Part shown: positions 48,961-58,477 of the stretch, in pieces
How the letters are laid out: every line of letters begins with the position of its first letter
Position numbering within the stretch: position 1 is the stretch's first letter
Assembly (NCBI GenBank): GCA_011833715.1
Contig: CM022393.1
Location: 81,254,952-81,318,951, forward strand
DNA length: 64,000 nucleotides
From: Carcinoscorpius rotundicauda
Lineage: Eukaryota > Arthropoda > Merostomata > Xiphosura > Limulidae
Direction: 5' to 3'
Translations under genes and position numbers: made by a program
The notes under the pieces: generated by a model
What the model was told of the DNA's origin: nothing
Databases searched by the model: none
Seen by the model: only the letters and a program-made list of their open reading frames with translations

Positions 48961-49374
48961 CCTCAATATGACTAACACTCAGATGGTTCAAACTAAGATT
49001 GTAAAAAGACAAATCTGTCCAGACAACAGAAGAACAAACCACCCAAGGAATACAATCTCATTTCTCTAAACTTCTCTACTCTTCATGCGCTTATGCTTGT
49101 AGCCAACAACCCGATGCTCCAGACCTCAGTTCTTCAATTAAAGAGATCACACAACCTGCAGTTCAGCCAAACAGCGAAGCAGACTCACCACCTCACTTTA
49201 ACCTCAGTTTGCTGATCAAAATATTTCATTGCATTATTTTTTTCATGTCTCGCACATATTTCTTTACTTTGTGTACTACTACAAGTTTGGCTTGGAGAAA
49301 AATATATTTGTTGATCATTTTCTTTGTTTTAAAAATTACTCAATTTTGCTGAAAAAAAAAAAACAGCATAGGAG
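48961..49374. other. Unassigned sequence between PLE copy 1 and the piggyBac-like end
   Basis: It contains CTTTAACCTCAGTTTGCTGA at about 49197, which recurs slightly changed at 49955, so part of it is a dispersed repeat. No ORF of interest. Confidence 0.4.
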
Positions 49375-49413
49375 CTGCCGTAGCAGCTGAAATACTTGGC
49401 AGTCAACACATTA
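49375..49413 (-). mobile_element. PiggyBac-like terminal sequence
   Basis: On the - strand TTAATGTGTTGACTGCCAAG and TATTTCAGCTGCTAC match the left end of the MITE at 42702. PLE sequence resumes directly at the TTAA, so the element was inserted into a PLE. Confidence 0.65.
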
Positions 49414-49937
49414 AATCAGAGATCTACAGACTTATACAATGAAACATAAACCAAATCAACACTAGGAATGGCAGGGACAAAAATATCTGCCACAACAAAA
49501 AACTAGAGAAACTAAGATGCAAACAACAGAAAAAACACCAAAAAGACAAACTGATGACTAACCTCATAATTAACAGATCTGACCGACATTTAAACACAGA
49601 TGAGATACATCTACTCAGCAAAGGACTCAACTTTGCAATAGCACCTAGGTACATTCTAACCTTAGAAATTAAAACATATTTAGAAGATCTAGCCTGGAGA
49701 CTTGTGAAATACAGAAAACAACCAACAGAAAGAAGACAACTTTGACAAATTTATTGACATCCAACAGCCAAACTTCCTAGGAAAAATTAAAAATTTATAT
49801 TTCCCAGAAACACCTAAAAACACTTTAAACGATTTTTTCAAAGAATGTTCTCGAAAAACCATCAACGTAATTTCACAAAACAGAATACTAAAAAAACAAT
49901 CTTACAAAAAAAGAGACATTAATTCCATGAAAAACTA
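49410..49937 (+). mobile_element. Penelope-like element copy 2 (fragment)
   Basis: This is collinear with 47740-48235 of copy 1. It includes LNTDEIHLLSKGLNFAIAPR (from 49600), YIPETTKN-like sequence, and ends at AAAGAGACATTAATTCCATG. The upstream half is replaced by the piggyBac-like end and the reverse transcriptase is missing. Confidence 0.85.
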
Positions 49938-50074
49938 ACCACCTTCCTTTAAACTTAGTTTGCTGATCAAACATGAAAGACATTTCAGTAGCATAGCCCC
50001 TTAAACCTCTACTGGAGCTATGACTCAGACCTTCCTTCTTCCTCCAGTGAACTAAACAGGCACTAGCTGGATTA

Positions 50075-50435
50075 CTGGCACCAGCCTGTGAAAGTGGATT
50101 TTCTCAAGGTTCTCACATCAAAATTGTGGTATTGGATTTATAGATTGCAGCCACTCTACTAGAACCTAAGTCATGTATCAGCCATTGATTTTTTGATACT
50201 CGTGCAAAGAGGGTGCTTGGTTTTCAGTTTTTCATCTTTCTAGACTGCTTATGATCTCTAACCTACTCTCAGGATGATCTTGTTTTATATCTTTTTTTTC
50301 CCCAGGATGCTCGATCAAACTCTCAAATCAAGAGTAAAATAAAGACAAAGTTTATCTTTCTGAGCACACCCGGTTATCTCTATCTCCTATGGGGATGGAA
50401 TATTTTAAACAGAAATAACTGTTGGTATTTTGTTG
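50075..50435 (+). repeat. Dispersed repeat with conserved core (copy 3 of 4)
   Basis: The core (CAGCCTGTGAAAGTGGATTT, then TTGGATTTATAGATTGCAGC) continues into a 300-bp module with AGGATGATCTTGTTTTA, GATGCTCGATCAAACTC and ATAACTGTTGGTAT. The module recurs closely at 55294-55597. In both places PLE fragments lie beside it. Confidence 0.8.
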
Positions 50436-50523
50436 TATCTAAGCACACCGTCAACATTCCTACACTCAATTACACAGCCTCCTTCAAACATGTGGTCAGC
50501 TATCTCTTTCTTTCATTGTGAAC

Positions 50524-50545
50524 CTGATGATGACCGAAGGTGAAA
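50524..50545 (+). ncRNA. Hammerhead-ribozyme-like core at a PLE 5' end (candidate)
   Basis: CTGATGA (50524-50530) is followed by a stretch that can pair ACC with GGT around GAA, then GAAA (50542-50545). This is the conserved CUGANGA / stem II / GAAA layout. PLEs of many animals carry such ribozymes in their terminal repeats, and the location fits. I could not define stems I and III with confidence. Confidence 0.45.
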
Positions 50546-50991
50546 ACGTTGCTTGCTTTTCTACAAAATTTTCTCAACCCACGAGTCTTCTCATCATCAC
50601 GGATTATTATTTCATCACGGCGATTGTACGAGAAGTGTAAATCTTTGCGTTTTCTTTATGTATTTGTACTTATCTATGTAACCATTATTTCTGAACTAAC
50701 ATACATTACATCACTCTTAACAGTACATGCTCATACGATCATAAAGAAACTAGGAAACTTAAACCAAAGAATTATCAATAGAAGAAATGACATTTCATTC
50801 AACAATGTAGAAAGGAACAACTAGCCCCTAACTTTGTAGAGGTAAAACTATCAAAAAATTTTAATCAATGAACATTGTCCAAAATTTACAGAAAAAACAA
50901 CTGGTAGCCATGTTGATCATGATATACAAAGAACTACATCACTTACAGAAACAAAAAATGAACCTAGACCATCAATGGCATGACGCATTAA
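50524..50991 (+). mobile_element. Penelope-like element copy 3, 5' end
   Basis: It begins with a hammerhead-like core (50524-50545) and the PLE end TTTTCTCAACCCACGAGTCT, then the leader (KKCKSLRFLYVF, ITSLLTVHAHTIIKKLGNLN) and a spacer up to TGACGCATTAA. At this TTAA it switches to the piggyBac-like end TTAACCGGTTCAGTACC. Confidence 0.85.
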
Positions 50992-51330
50992 CCGGTTCAG
51001 TACCGTAGACGAGATAACTCGTCCAAGTCAACAGAGTGCAACGGACGAATTAATTCGTTCTCTATAATACCTAACTTCAACGCTAGATTTCAGCACTTTA
51101 CATGCATTTGACCAAATAACTTTAAACCAATAAAACATGTTATTTATTTAAAATAACATTTAGAAATTTCTAGAATTAAGTAGACCAATCATAGGGTTTA
51201 TAAATTTATGTAAATGAAATATTTGGCAGCCTAGTGTCTAGACGAGAAATCTCGTGCAAAAGACAGACATGCGCTGATTACTTTGGAACTCTGTGGAAGT
51301 TACGCGATGGTTCGAGAAGTCTAGGCCTAC
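50988..51330 (+). mobile_element. PiggyBac-like end and/or LTR upstream region
   Basis: TTAACCGGTTCAGTACCGTA and the following 120 bp match the right end of the MITE at 42702-43430 in reverse complement. Three short palindromes (51009-51022, 51045-51058, 51242-51255) lie here. Where this ends and the LTR of the next element begins is unclear. Confidence 0.5.
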
Positions 51331-51963
51331 AAATATATAAACAGACGAAAATGTGAGATAAAAGAAGAGTCAGTCATTTGTTTGTATTTGATTCAAGAAA
51401 TAGTGTCTTTGTTCGAGAAATTTTAAATGTTTGCTGTATGTTTATTCAACTTGAATTCGTGACAGAAGCTGGATGTACAGAAGCTGTGATTTTATTTCGT
51501 CAATTTCTACAATTCATTCGAATTACTAGTTATACTGAAGGTCAACACGTACAGGACAGTTTAAGAGAAACCGAGGGAAATTGGAAAACAACAAATTTGA
51601 GACATTCGTCGAAAACATCGTAAAAAGAACTTCAAATTTATCGAACTGTGAATTGTTTCTGAACTTCTCCATTCAAACTTCGGAATTTCTTCGTGGGACC
51701 AAATTCACCTCCTAGACTGGTATTTTGGATTTCTGATCTAGACTTTTGGACTTTCATTCTAGATCATATTATTAGATACAGGCCAATACCATTTTGTGTT
51801 GTAATTAATTTTGAATGTTGAAACTGAATATCTGTCATTATTAATATAATTAGTTATGTTATATCTGTCATATATATAATAGTTTAGTGTAATAAATTAT
51901 ACAAGCTGTTTCCTGTGTCTTTCTGTTGCATTCAGTCCACATAAAACATAAAAAAACGTAACA
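51331..51963 (+). mobile_element. 5' long terminal repeat (3' portion) of a Ty3/Gypsy-like element
   Basis: The first 437 bp (51331-51767) recur at 53232-53670. A TATA-like ATATATAAA is at 51333-51341, AATAAA lies at 51891-51896, and the end TAACA precedes a primer-binding site. These are the expected parts of an LTR. The left border is uncertain. Confidence 0.75.
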
Positions 51964-51969
51964 GAAAAT

Positions 51970-51987
51970 TGGGGACTCGTCCGGGAT
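51970..51987 (+). promoter_or_regulatory. Primer-binding site, tRNA-Pro type
   Basis: TGGGGACTCGTCCGGGAT differs by one base from the sequence complementary to the 3' end of tRNA-Pro that many retroelements use. It lies 6 nt past the LTR end, the usual spacing. Confidence 0.85.
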
Positions 51988-52054
51988 AGATCAAACAATT
52001 ATATTCCAAAATTAGATTCATATTCTATACAGATAGACAGCTTTTATATTCAAA

Positions 52055-53071
52055 ATGGCATTCCAACTTCAAGATTTTATAAACAAATTTAATCAGAATC
52101 CCTCTTTCGAATTGATCAATGAATTAAAAAAATCTGAATTGCTTGATGTTGGAAAACATTTCAATTTAGAAAAGAAGCAAGCAATGAAGAAAGCAGATAT
52201 CAAACGAATTATTGTTGAACATTTGATCAGCCAAAAAGTTTTACCTCAAAAAGTTGCACGACAATTCCCTGCCGCTCATTTTGACCCAGATTTTGAATTA
52301 AAAAGAATGGAATTGGAAATGAAATTTCCTTTAGAAACTGAAAGCAAACGTCTTGAGGCAGAACAGGAAAACACATGCCTTGTTCTTGAGGCAGAACAAG
52401 AAAACAAACGCCTTGATGCCGAAATACAAATAGAATGCATTAAAGCTGATAAGGAAATCAGTATGAGAGTGGCACAGACAGAAGAAAAGGTTGTCCAAAT
52501 GCGGTTGGATAATTTTGACGCTTCCAAACAAATTCGTTTAGTGCCTCTATTCAATGAGAAGGCTGTAGATAAATATTTTCAGCAATTTGAAAAATTGGCC
52601 CTTAGGCTAAAATGGCCTACTGAATATTGGACAGTATTACTTCAGAGTGTTCTCAAGGGTAAAGCTCAGGAAGTATTTTCCAAACTCACGGCCGAGCAAA
52701 GTTATGATTACGAGCACGTCAAAAAATGCATGTTGAATGCTTATGAATTGGTGCCAGAGGCGTATAGACAAAAATTTCATGGTTACAAAAAGTTTGACAG
52801 CCAAACTTATGTCGAATTGGCTCAAGAAAAAGAAACTCTGTTCGACAGGTGGTGTGATTCCAAAGAAATCAAAGAGGATTATACAAAACTCAGAGAACTC
52901 ATGTTAGTTGAAGAGTTTAAAAGATGTATTCCTGTAGAGCTAAAAACTTACATTGATGAACAAAAAGCTTCCAAAATTCATGATGCTGCTGTCTTGGCAG
53001 ACGAGTATGCTTTGACTCAAAGATTTATCATACAAAAGCAAGACAAATCACAGAGTAAAGAAACCCAATGA
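52055..53071 (+). CDS. Gag protein of a Ty3/Gypsy-like LTR retroelement
   Basis: This is an intact 338-codon ORF 67 nt after the primer-binding site. Residues 1-75 are a helical N-terminal part. About 80-150 is a highly charged Glu/Lys/Arg coiled coil with a small internal repeat (LEAEQEN twice). About 160-310 is a capsid-like region of the SCAN/gag type (YFQQFEKLALRLKWP, LLQSVLKGKAQEVF, EFKRCIPVELKTYI). Gag forms the particle that packages element RNA. A zinc knuckle is expected next and is found, in another frame, at 53200-53232. No protease, reverse transcriptase or integrase follows. The reading frame is well kept, so it is young or selected. A host-adopted gag is possible but unproven. 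Confidence 0.87.
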   Translation: MAFQLQDFINKFNQNPSFELINELKKSELLDVGKHFNLEKKQAMKKADIKRIIVEHLISQKVLPQKVARQFPAAHFDPDFELKRMELEMKFPLETESKRLEAEQENTCLVLEAEQENKRLDAEIQIECIKADKEISMRVAQTEEKVVQMRLDNFDASKQIRLVPLFNEKAVDKYFQQFEKLALRLKWPTEYWTVLLQSVLKGKAQEVFSKLTAEQSYDYEHVKKCMLNAYELVPEAYRQKFHGYKKFDSQTYVELAQEKETLFDRWCDSKEIKEDYTKLRELMLVEEFKRCIPVELKTYIDEQKASKIHDAAVLADEYALTQRFIIQKQDKSQSKETQ

Positions 53072-53199
53072 CTCATTCAAACATTATGCAACTGTCGACA
53101 AAGACAAAAAAAGAGCAAACTTCTGATTCTCAAACAAAGACTTCATCTTATTCTCAAAGCTCGTCATCTACCAAAAACGTGTCATTCTCATCCAAAACA

Positions 53200-53232
53200 T
53201 GTGCTTATTGTAGGAAACCTGGCCATCTGATA
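53200..53232 (+). pseudogene. Truncated gag zinc knuckle
   Basis: CAYCRKPGHLI is the first three-quarters of a CX2CX4HX4C nucleocapsid knuckle. The last Cys is lost because LTR sequence starts at 53232. It is not in the gag frame, so a small indel or a lost frameshift signal lies between 53071 and 53200. Confidence 0.7.
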
Positions 53233-53670
53233 AATATATAAACAGACGAAAATGTGAGTAAAAGAAGAGTCAGTCATTTGTTTGTATTTGATTCAAGAAA
53301 TAGTGTTTTGTTCGAGAAATTTTAAATGTTGGCTGTGTGTTTATTCAACTTGAATTCGTGACTGAAGCTGGATCTACAGAAGCTGTGATTTTATTTCGTC
53401 AATCTCTACGATTTATTCGAATTACTAGTTATACTGAAGGTCAACACGTACAGGACAGTTTAAGAGAAACCGAGGGAAATTGGAAAACAACAAATTTGAG
53501 ACATTCGTCGAAAACATCGTAAAAAGAACTTCATCAAATTTATCGAACTGTGAATTGTTTCTGAACTTCTCCATTCAAACTTCGGAATTTCTTCGTGGGA
53601 CCAAATTCACCTCCTAGACTAGTATTTTGGATTTCTGATCTAGAACTTTTGGACTTTCATTCTAGATCAT
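53232..53670 (+). mobile_element. LTR fragment directly following gag
   Basis: This is a near-identical copy of 51331-51767, in the same orientation, beginning at the TATA-like ATATATAA and ending at TTCTAGATCAT. It replaces pol and is itself cut off before the polyadenylation part. Confidence 0.85.
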
Positions 53671-53684
53671 CTAGAATGAGGACT

Positions 53685-54186
53685 TCCAGTCATAAACAAG
53701 GCACTTCAAGACATGAAAAAAGAAACATTTAATGCATGTTGGAAAAATCTGTGACCAGAATGTGTTCATGATTACAAAGGGTTCTCACCAGATGAAATTC
53801 AACATGATGCTGTCAACAAGTCAGTTAAACTAGCAAAGTTAATCGGTGGTGAAGGCTTTGATGACATAACTTATAAAGAGTTCAATGACCTGATTAACGC
53901 CCACTCTCAGCCTCTAACGGACGAAGATTTGGCAGAGTTGACGAAATCTGCCAGTAAAGAAGAAACAGAGGGCCAGGAAGAACCATCACAAGAGGAAGAG
54001 GACGAGAGTCTAACTCTAGAACAGTTGGCTGAACTCATGTCAAAAGCAAAGGATTTGCAAGTGACTGCCAAGTCATGGGACCCTTACATGGTTTGTTCGC
54101 TGCAATTCTCAAATGCAATTAACTCTACCATGTCAACCTACGAAACTCCACTCATCACTATAAAAAACGAAACTAGCTGCCAATAA
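53685..54186 (+). pseudogene. Tigger-type transposase, C-terminal fragment
   Basis: Reading gives NKALQDMKKETFNACWKNL, a stop in place of Trp, PECVHDYKGFSPDEI, LIGGEGFDDITYKEFNDLI, the acidic stretch EETEGQEEPSQEEEDE and LTLEQLAELMSKAKDLQ, then SLQFSNAINSTMSTYE. This is the typical tail of Tigger-family proteins. The DNA-binding and catalytic parts are missing. It begins right at the LTR fragment, so one of the two was cut by the other's arrival or by deletion. Confidence 0.85.
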
Positions 54187-54446
54187 CCATGTTCCTAAAG
54201 AAGGTACCCAAAACGTCAAACCAAGCCACATCCGAAGAAAGTAGACACCTCCTCCTGACTCTCCTAAAGAAATGGAGCTTTCTCCTTAAGTGCCTGAGGA
54301 GGTGGAGTAATTACCTAAAGTGCTGTAAAGCAGCAGCTAAGCTGTGCCATACTGTACATTAGTGCTATCATCATCATCATCGTATGGCACAGCAAATTTC
54401 ATCATTTTATTATTGGTGAGTGCACAAACAATATTAAATCTTTTTT

Positions 54447-54650
54447 CAATTATCAATAGAACAATGTAGAAAGGAACAACTCGCCCCTAACTTTGTAGAG
54501 GTAAAACTATCAAAAAATTTTAATCAATGAACACTGTCCAAAATTTACAGAAAAAACAACTTGTAGCCATGTTGATCATGATATACAAAGAACTACATCA
54601 CTTACAGAAACAAAAAATGAACCTTGACCATCAATAGCATGACGTATTAA
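54447..54650 (+). mobile_element. Penelope-like element copy 4 (leader fragment)
   Basis: GTAGAAAGGAACAACTCGCC, AACTATCAAAAAATTTTAAT and ACATCACTTACAGAAACAAA match 50805-50960 of copy 3 and 47550-47705 of copy 1. It stops at TGACGTATTAA, the same point as copy 3. Confidence 0.85.
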
Positions 54651-55294
54651 CTATTTACTATGCCACCCCTACTCTTGCTACTATGCCACTTTTTTGTGTG
54701 CACGCTGTTTCAAAATTGGGTTTTGGTTTCCATAAAAATGGCTTTCTTAGCGTGAAACAGTTTAAAGCCTGCATGCAGGTTGTGAATATGCAAAATGCAT
54801 GCATTCTGCGTATTAAAAACACCCCCCCCCCATGACCGTACATGTACGTACATGTGCGTGGAGCACACAAAAACGCTTACCAATGCGGGTCACATGATGC
54901 GGTGAGACTTTTACGCTGGAGGAGATTGCAAATGAGATGCTGTGTCTCGATGAGCCGGTGGAAAGCGATGACGACGAGGTGACTGTCGAGGAGGAAACAG
55001 TTTTGTTCGAGGAAGCCCAGCACGCAAGGAGCACCATCCGGAAGTTCATGCAGCAGAGAAGCGGCAAGCACGGTGTGATGCAGGCATGTGATCAGTTGGA
55101 CAATGAGATGCTTGAGATACGCCGAAAGAAGATGCGCCAGCTGACGATTTTTGAGAGCCTTGGACTGAGCTGATAGATTACATGAGAAAATAAAGGCATT
55201 TTTTAACAATAAAACCCGTTTTTTGAAAAAAACTCGCTACTATGGCACTTTTGCTCGGTCCCGAAGGGTGGCATAGTACCGAGAGTTGACTGTA
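54642..55294 (+). mobile_element. Short Tigger/pogo-type element with subterminal repeats
   Basis: TACTATGCCACCC at 54656-54668 is mirrored by GGGTGGCATAGTA at 55266-55278, and the right end continues to ACCGAGAGTTGACTG with TA at 55293-55294. The left outer end is diverged. At about 650 bp it is an internal deletion derivative that keeps only the end of a transposase. Confidence 0.8.
54907..55173 (+). pseudogene. Transposase C-terminal remnant in the short Tigger-type element
   Basis: The frame reads TFTLEEIANEML, an acidic patch (DEPVESDDDEVTVEEE) and a helical tail ending IRRKKMRQLTIFESLGLS and TGA. Acidic patch plus basic helical tail is how pogo/Tigger proteins end. It is GC-richer than its surroundings, which suggests a more recent arrival than the PLE beside it. 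Confidence 0.7.
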
Positions 55295-55597
55295 TTGGAT
55301 TTATAGATCCCAGCCACCCTACTGGACCCTAAGTCATATATCGGCTGTCGATTTTCTGATACTCGAGCAAAAAGGGTGCTTGATGCTGGGTTGTCATTTT
55401 GTCTTTCTAGCCTGCTTATGATCTCTAACCTACTATCAGGATGATCTTGTTTTACATCCTTTTTTTTCCCATGATGCTCGATCAAACTCAAATCAAGAGT
55501 GAAATGAAGACAAAGTTTGTCTTTCTCAGCACCCCTGGTTATCTCAATCTCATCTGGGGATGGAGAATTTTGAAGTGAAATAACTGTTGGTATACTA
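55294..55597 (+). repeat. Dispersed repeat module (copy 4 of 4)
   Basis: This copies 50116-50432 (TTGGATTTATAGATCCCAGC, AGGATGATCTTGTTTTACAT, GATGCTCGATCAAACTC). The core half is missing because the Tigger-type element ends at its left edge. Confidence 0.8.
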
Positions 55598-55763
55598 AAA
55601 ACCAATCTTGCAAAAAGAGACATTAATTCCATTAAAAACCTAAAACAATTAAAAAACATCAAAATTCTAAAAGCAGATAAAGGAAATGCTATAGTCATTA
55701 TGAACACGAACGAATACATCCAAACCTTGAAGAACACTGTATCAGACAAATTTAAACCAATAC
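55598..55763 (+). mobile_element. Penelope-like element copy 5 (pre-polymerase fragment)
   Basis: The frame reads NINSIKNLK-type sequence (KRDINSIKNLKQLKNIK) and ILKADKGNAIVIMNTNEY, matching 48190-48330 of copy 1. It ends abruptly where an LTR begins. Confidence 0.85.
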
Positions 55764-55915
55764 TGTTAAGAATATTGAGATAAGTGCTGCCACCTGTAGT
55801 TGGGAATGAGTCAAGAATATTATTCATGACAGAAACAGGAAGCATTGTGATGTCACACTTTGTATTATTTTTTTTCTCTGTACATGTGTACTCAATGAAT
55901 AAACACATATCAACA
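55764..55915 (+). mobile_element. Short LTR of a Copia-type element
   Basis: This 152-bp unit starts TGTTAAGAATATTGAG and ends CACATATCAACA, so it has TGTT...AACA borders. It contains AATAAA at 55898-55903 and is followed at once by a Copia-type primer-binding site. The second LTR is not in the window. Confidence 0.7.
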
Positions 55916-55930
55916 GGTTATGGGCCCAGG
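55916..55930 (+). promoter_or_regulatory. Copia-type primer-binding site (initiator tRNA-Met internal)
   Basis: GGTTATGGGCCCAGG is complementary to the anticodon arm of initiator tRNA-Met, the half-tRNA primer known for Copia elements. It directly abuts the LTR end. Confidence 0.75.
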
Positions 55931-57891
55931 AATGCTCTGAGTGCTTAAACAGAAACTGTTTTAAAATTGTTAGAAGTAATCCATGGAGGGATGTATTAAC
56001 GCATAGGCACACGAAGCACGTACCTAGGGCGGCAAATTTTGACCAAAAAAGAAAAAGAATGGACACCATTTTAAAATGTAGTCCCTGGTTATTAATTCCC
56101 CCTGCCATTTATGCCGCCCCAATAACCTCTTGAATCTGGACCCCCCACACACACACTCACTATTCCACCACACTGTCGGGTCAGTCGTTTCAAGTTTAAA
56201 AGATTTCTAACCTTCCCTCCCTGAGTCCCACCTAATATGCCTCTCCCCCCACATCATCAACCCATCCGCCCTCACCTCAGTTATTTGTGTTTTTCAAAAC
56301 CCCCAACATGTTTTTTACTCATGTTGACACACCAAACAATGAATTACCTGCTACTCAGTGTGCTACGCCTACACAAAAAATATTTTATCATGGCCTAATA
56401 ATGTATTTTGTTTTGTGAAATTGCGTATACGAAAATTCGGATTTTCGGTTGCTTCAGGCTATTATCTGGAAAAATATATTTTGAAATATTCTTCCTCATC
56501 ATTCACAGTTTAACTTAATTGATTATTTTTAATTGATTGATTGAATATGCGCTTGTCTAGATTCCAATGCAGTCCTTACAGAATAGTTCCTTCAAATTCC
56601 CTAGCAATTATAGGCATTTGTTAGAATAAAGAAGGGGTAGTGGCAGACTCCAGAATACCAGAACAGAAAGGCGCACAGTCACTGGAGCAGGTGAGCGTCT
56701 GCAGGTGTCACGCATAATCGTTTTTCCAGGCCGCCGACCGCGCTCTATCAATGAAGTTGACTCCCAGGGGACGCGGTTGTACCGCACGGGGTCTGGTTAG
56801 TTTTGGGCGATACAGATATTTGTTACTGGTAGTATAGAATTTGAAATAGTAAAGTGTGTTAGAATTTATAATTTGATTGTCAATAGCCCAGCACCCGTTA
56901 ACATGGATACATCGGCAGTAATATAAATCAGTAGTGCAGAAACTCCCCTTTTTCGTGTATATTTGGTTATGGACTTATGGTTGCAAGTCGATAATTGTTT
57001 TACCAACTACCACAAAACTCATTATCTGCCGGAAGAATATATGGTTCACCAACATATTTACAATATAATCGACAATACAGATAATAGCGTGGCATGCGAT
57101 ATTGGTGTCAAAATGTAGAGTTCGTTATGCTTTTACTCATTCCTCCGTGACCCAATATCTTACTGTAAGTCATATCGTGTTGTCAGTGTCCAAACTTCCA
57201 CAAGAAGCACAATTCTTGTGAGGGCGAGGGTCACTGGGGGTCAAACGGCTCACGGATCTCTGTGAGGTTCGCGTGGCTGCCATAAATAGCTCGATCCCAC
57301 GAAAATGACTCAGATCTACTTGCCTCCCAGCTTGGAGTCCGTGCTAGTTACATGTGTTTCTACTTCTATACCATAATGACGTTGTCATTTCCAGGTCCAG
57401 CTGTGCCGATCCCGTCAACCGTCCCGCCTGTAATCGTCGACGGTTTATCGCCTCACCTTACGCCTCTTCAAGTTGCCACATTCATAGCGCATGCTAAGCC
57501 TGGTGCTTCCATTGACCCGTCAAGGACTCGAATTTTACGCCGTGGAAGAGTCCTTCTCCAACCGTCAACGCCTAAGATTTGTCCTACCTCTGCCAGCCTT
57601 GGAAACACCCTGATGAAGATCAGTTGTGCTCCCGCAAAAAGCCCTACCAGCCTCTTCACAGTTTTCCTAAAAGGAGTTCACCTAGCCATTCACCCTAATG
57701 AAATTAAGGTCGCCGTAGAGAATCAGACCCAATCAGTGGTCTACGCCGTACACCGGATTTATTCTAGATCAGTGGTTCTCAACCTGCGGCCCGCAGATCA
57801 CTTTCCAATAATGACATCCTAATATAACTCAAATAATCAAAAATAAAAAATATGCACTGTATATAACATGTACATGTAGGCTACTCACTGT

Positions 57892-57892
<1 letters not shown>

Positions 57893-57958
<66 letters not shown>
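57893..57958 (+). repeat. (GT)n microsatellite, about 33 units
   Basis: This is an uninterrupted GT run inside the hAT element, upstream of the transposase. It is long enough to be length-polymorphic. Confidence 0.97.
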
Positions 57959-57961
<3 letters not shown>

Positions 57962-58477
57962 CGCAGATAATAATCTAAACCTTCAAGTAAGATGAATAGC
58001 AATTACTTTTAATATCTCTATGATGCTTCGCGTTTGCGATTTGCCTCGGCCTTTGTTTACGCTTTCCTAGCCATTGTCTTGACCCATATGCAATGAAACT
58101 TAAATTTGACTCGATACCGCGTCGACAATAGTGACGATATCTCTCCAACGTTTCTACTGCGTCGCCAACAGCAACGAGCTTTCCTCCGATCACGTTCGTT
58201 CTGGTTTCACCGCCCATTGCGCCCGCTCCTGCGTGTATTCGCCATGACTCATCTTCTCTCCATTGTTTCCTCTAAGACGCTGATTAGCTGTTCGAGTTCG
58301 TGACGCACTATTGTTGTGACCTACTTCTCACTTCTCCCCGTTTGTCGGCTGCGGCTGTCGCGAATCTCGTGTTCCGAAGGGCTTGAATTAGGTGAGGTGG
58401 TAGTCATAGGAACAATATACAGTGAACGCTAAGGCGTGTCACTTGAAACTTTGTTATTTGTAAAAGACCCCATTAAG

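Noticed and set aside
51378..51623. 81-codon ORF within the LTR, repeated at 53337-53522
   Set aside because: The repetition is due to the LTR being present twice. The ORF has no domain and the two versions differ by frame-changing differences at their start.
55240..55908. 222-codon - strand ORF, the longest in its area
   Set aside because: It runs antisense through four unrelated pieces (Tigger-type end, dispersed module, PLE fragment, Copia LTR). Its openness is accidental and it has no domain.
57893..57958. Long GT run considered as a regulatory or Z-DNA element
   Set aside because: It is a simple microsatellite inside a dead transposon, so no specific role can be supported.
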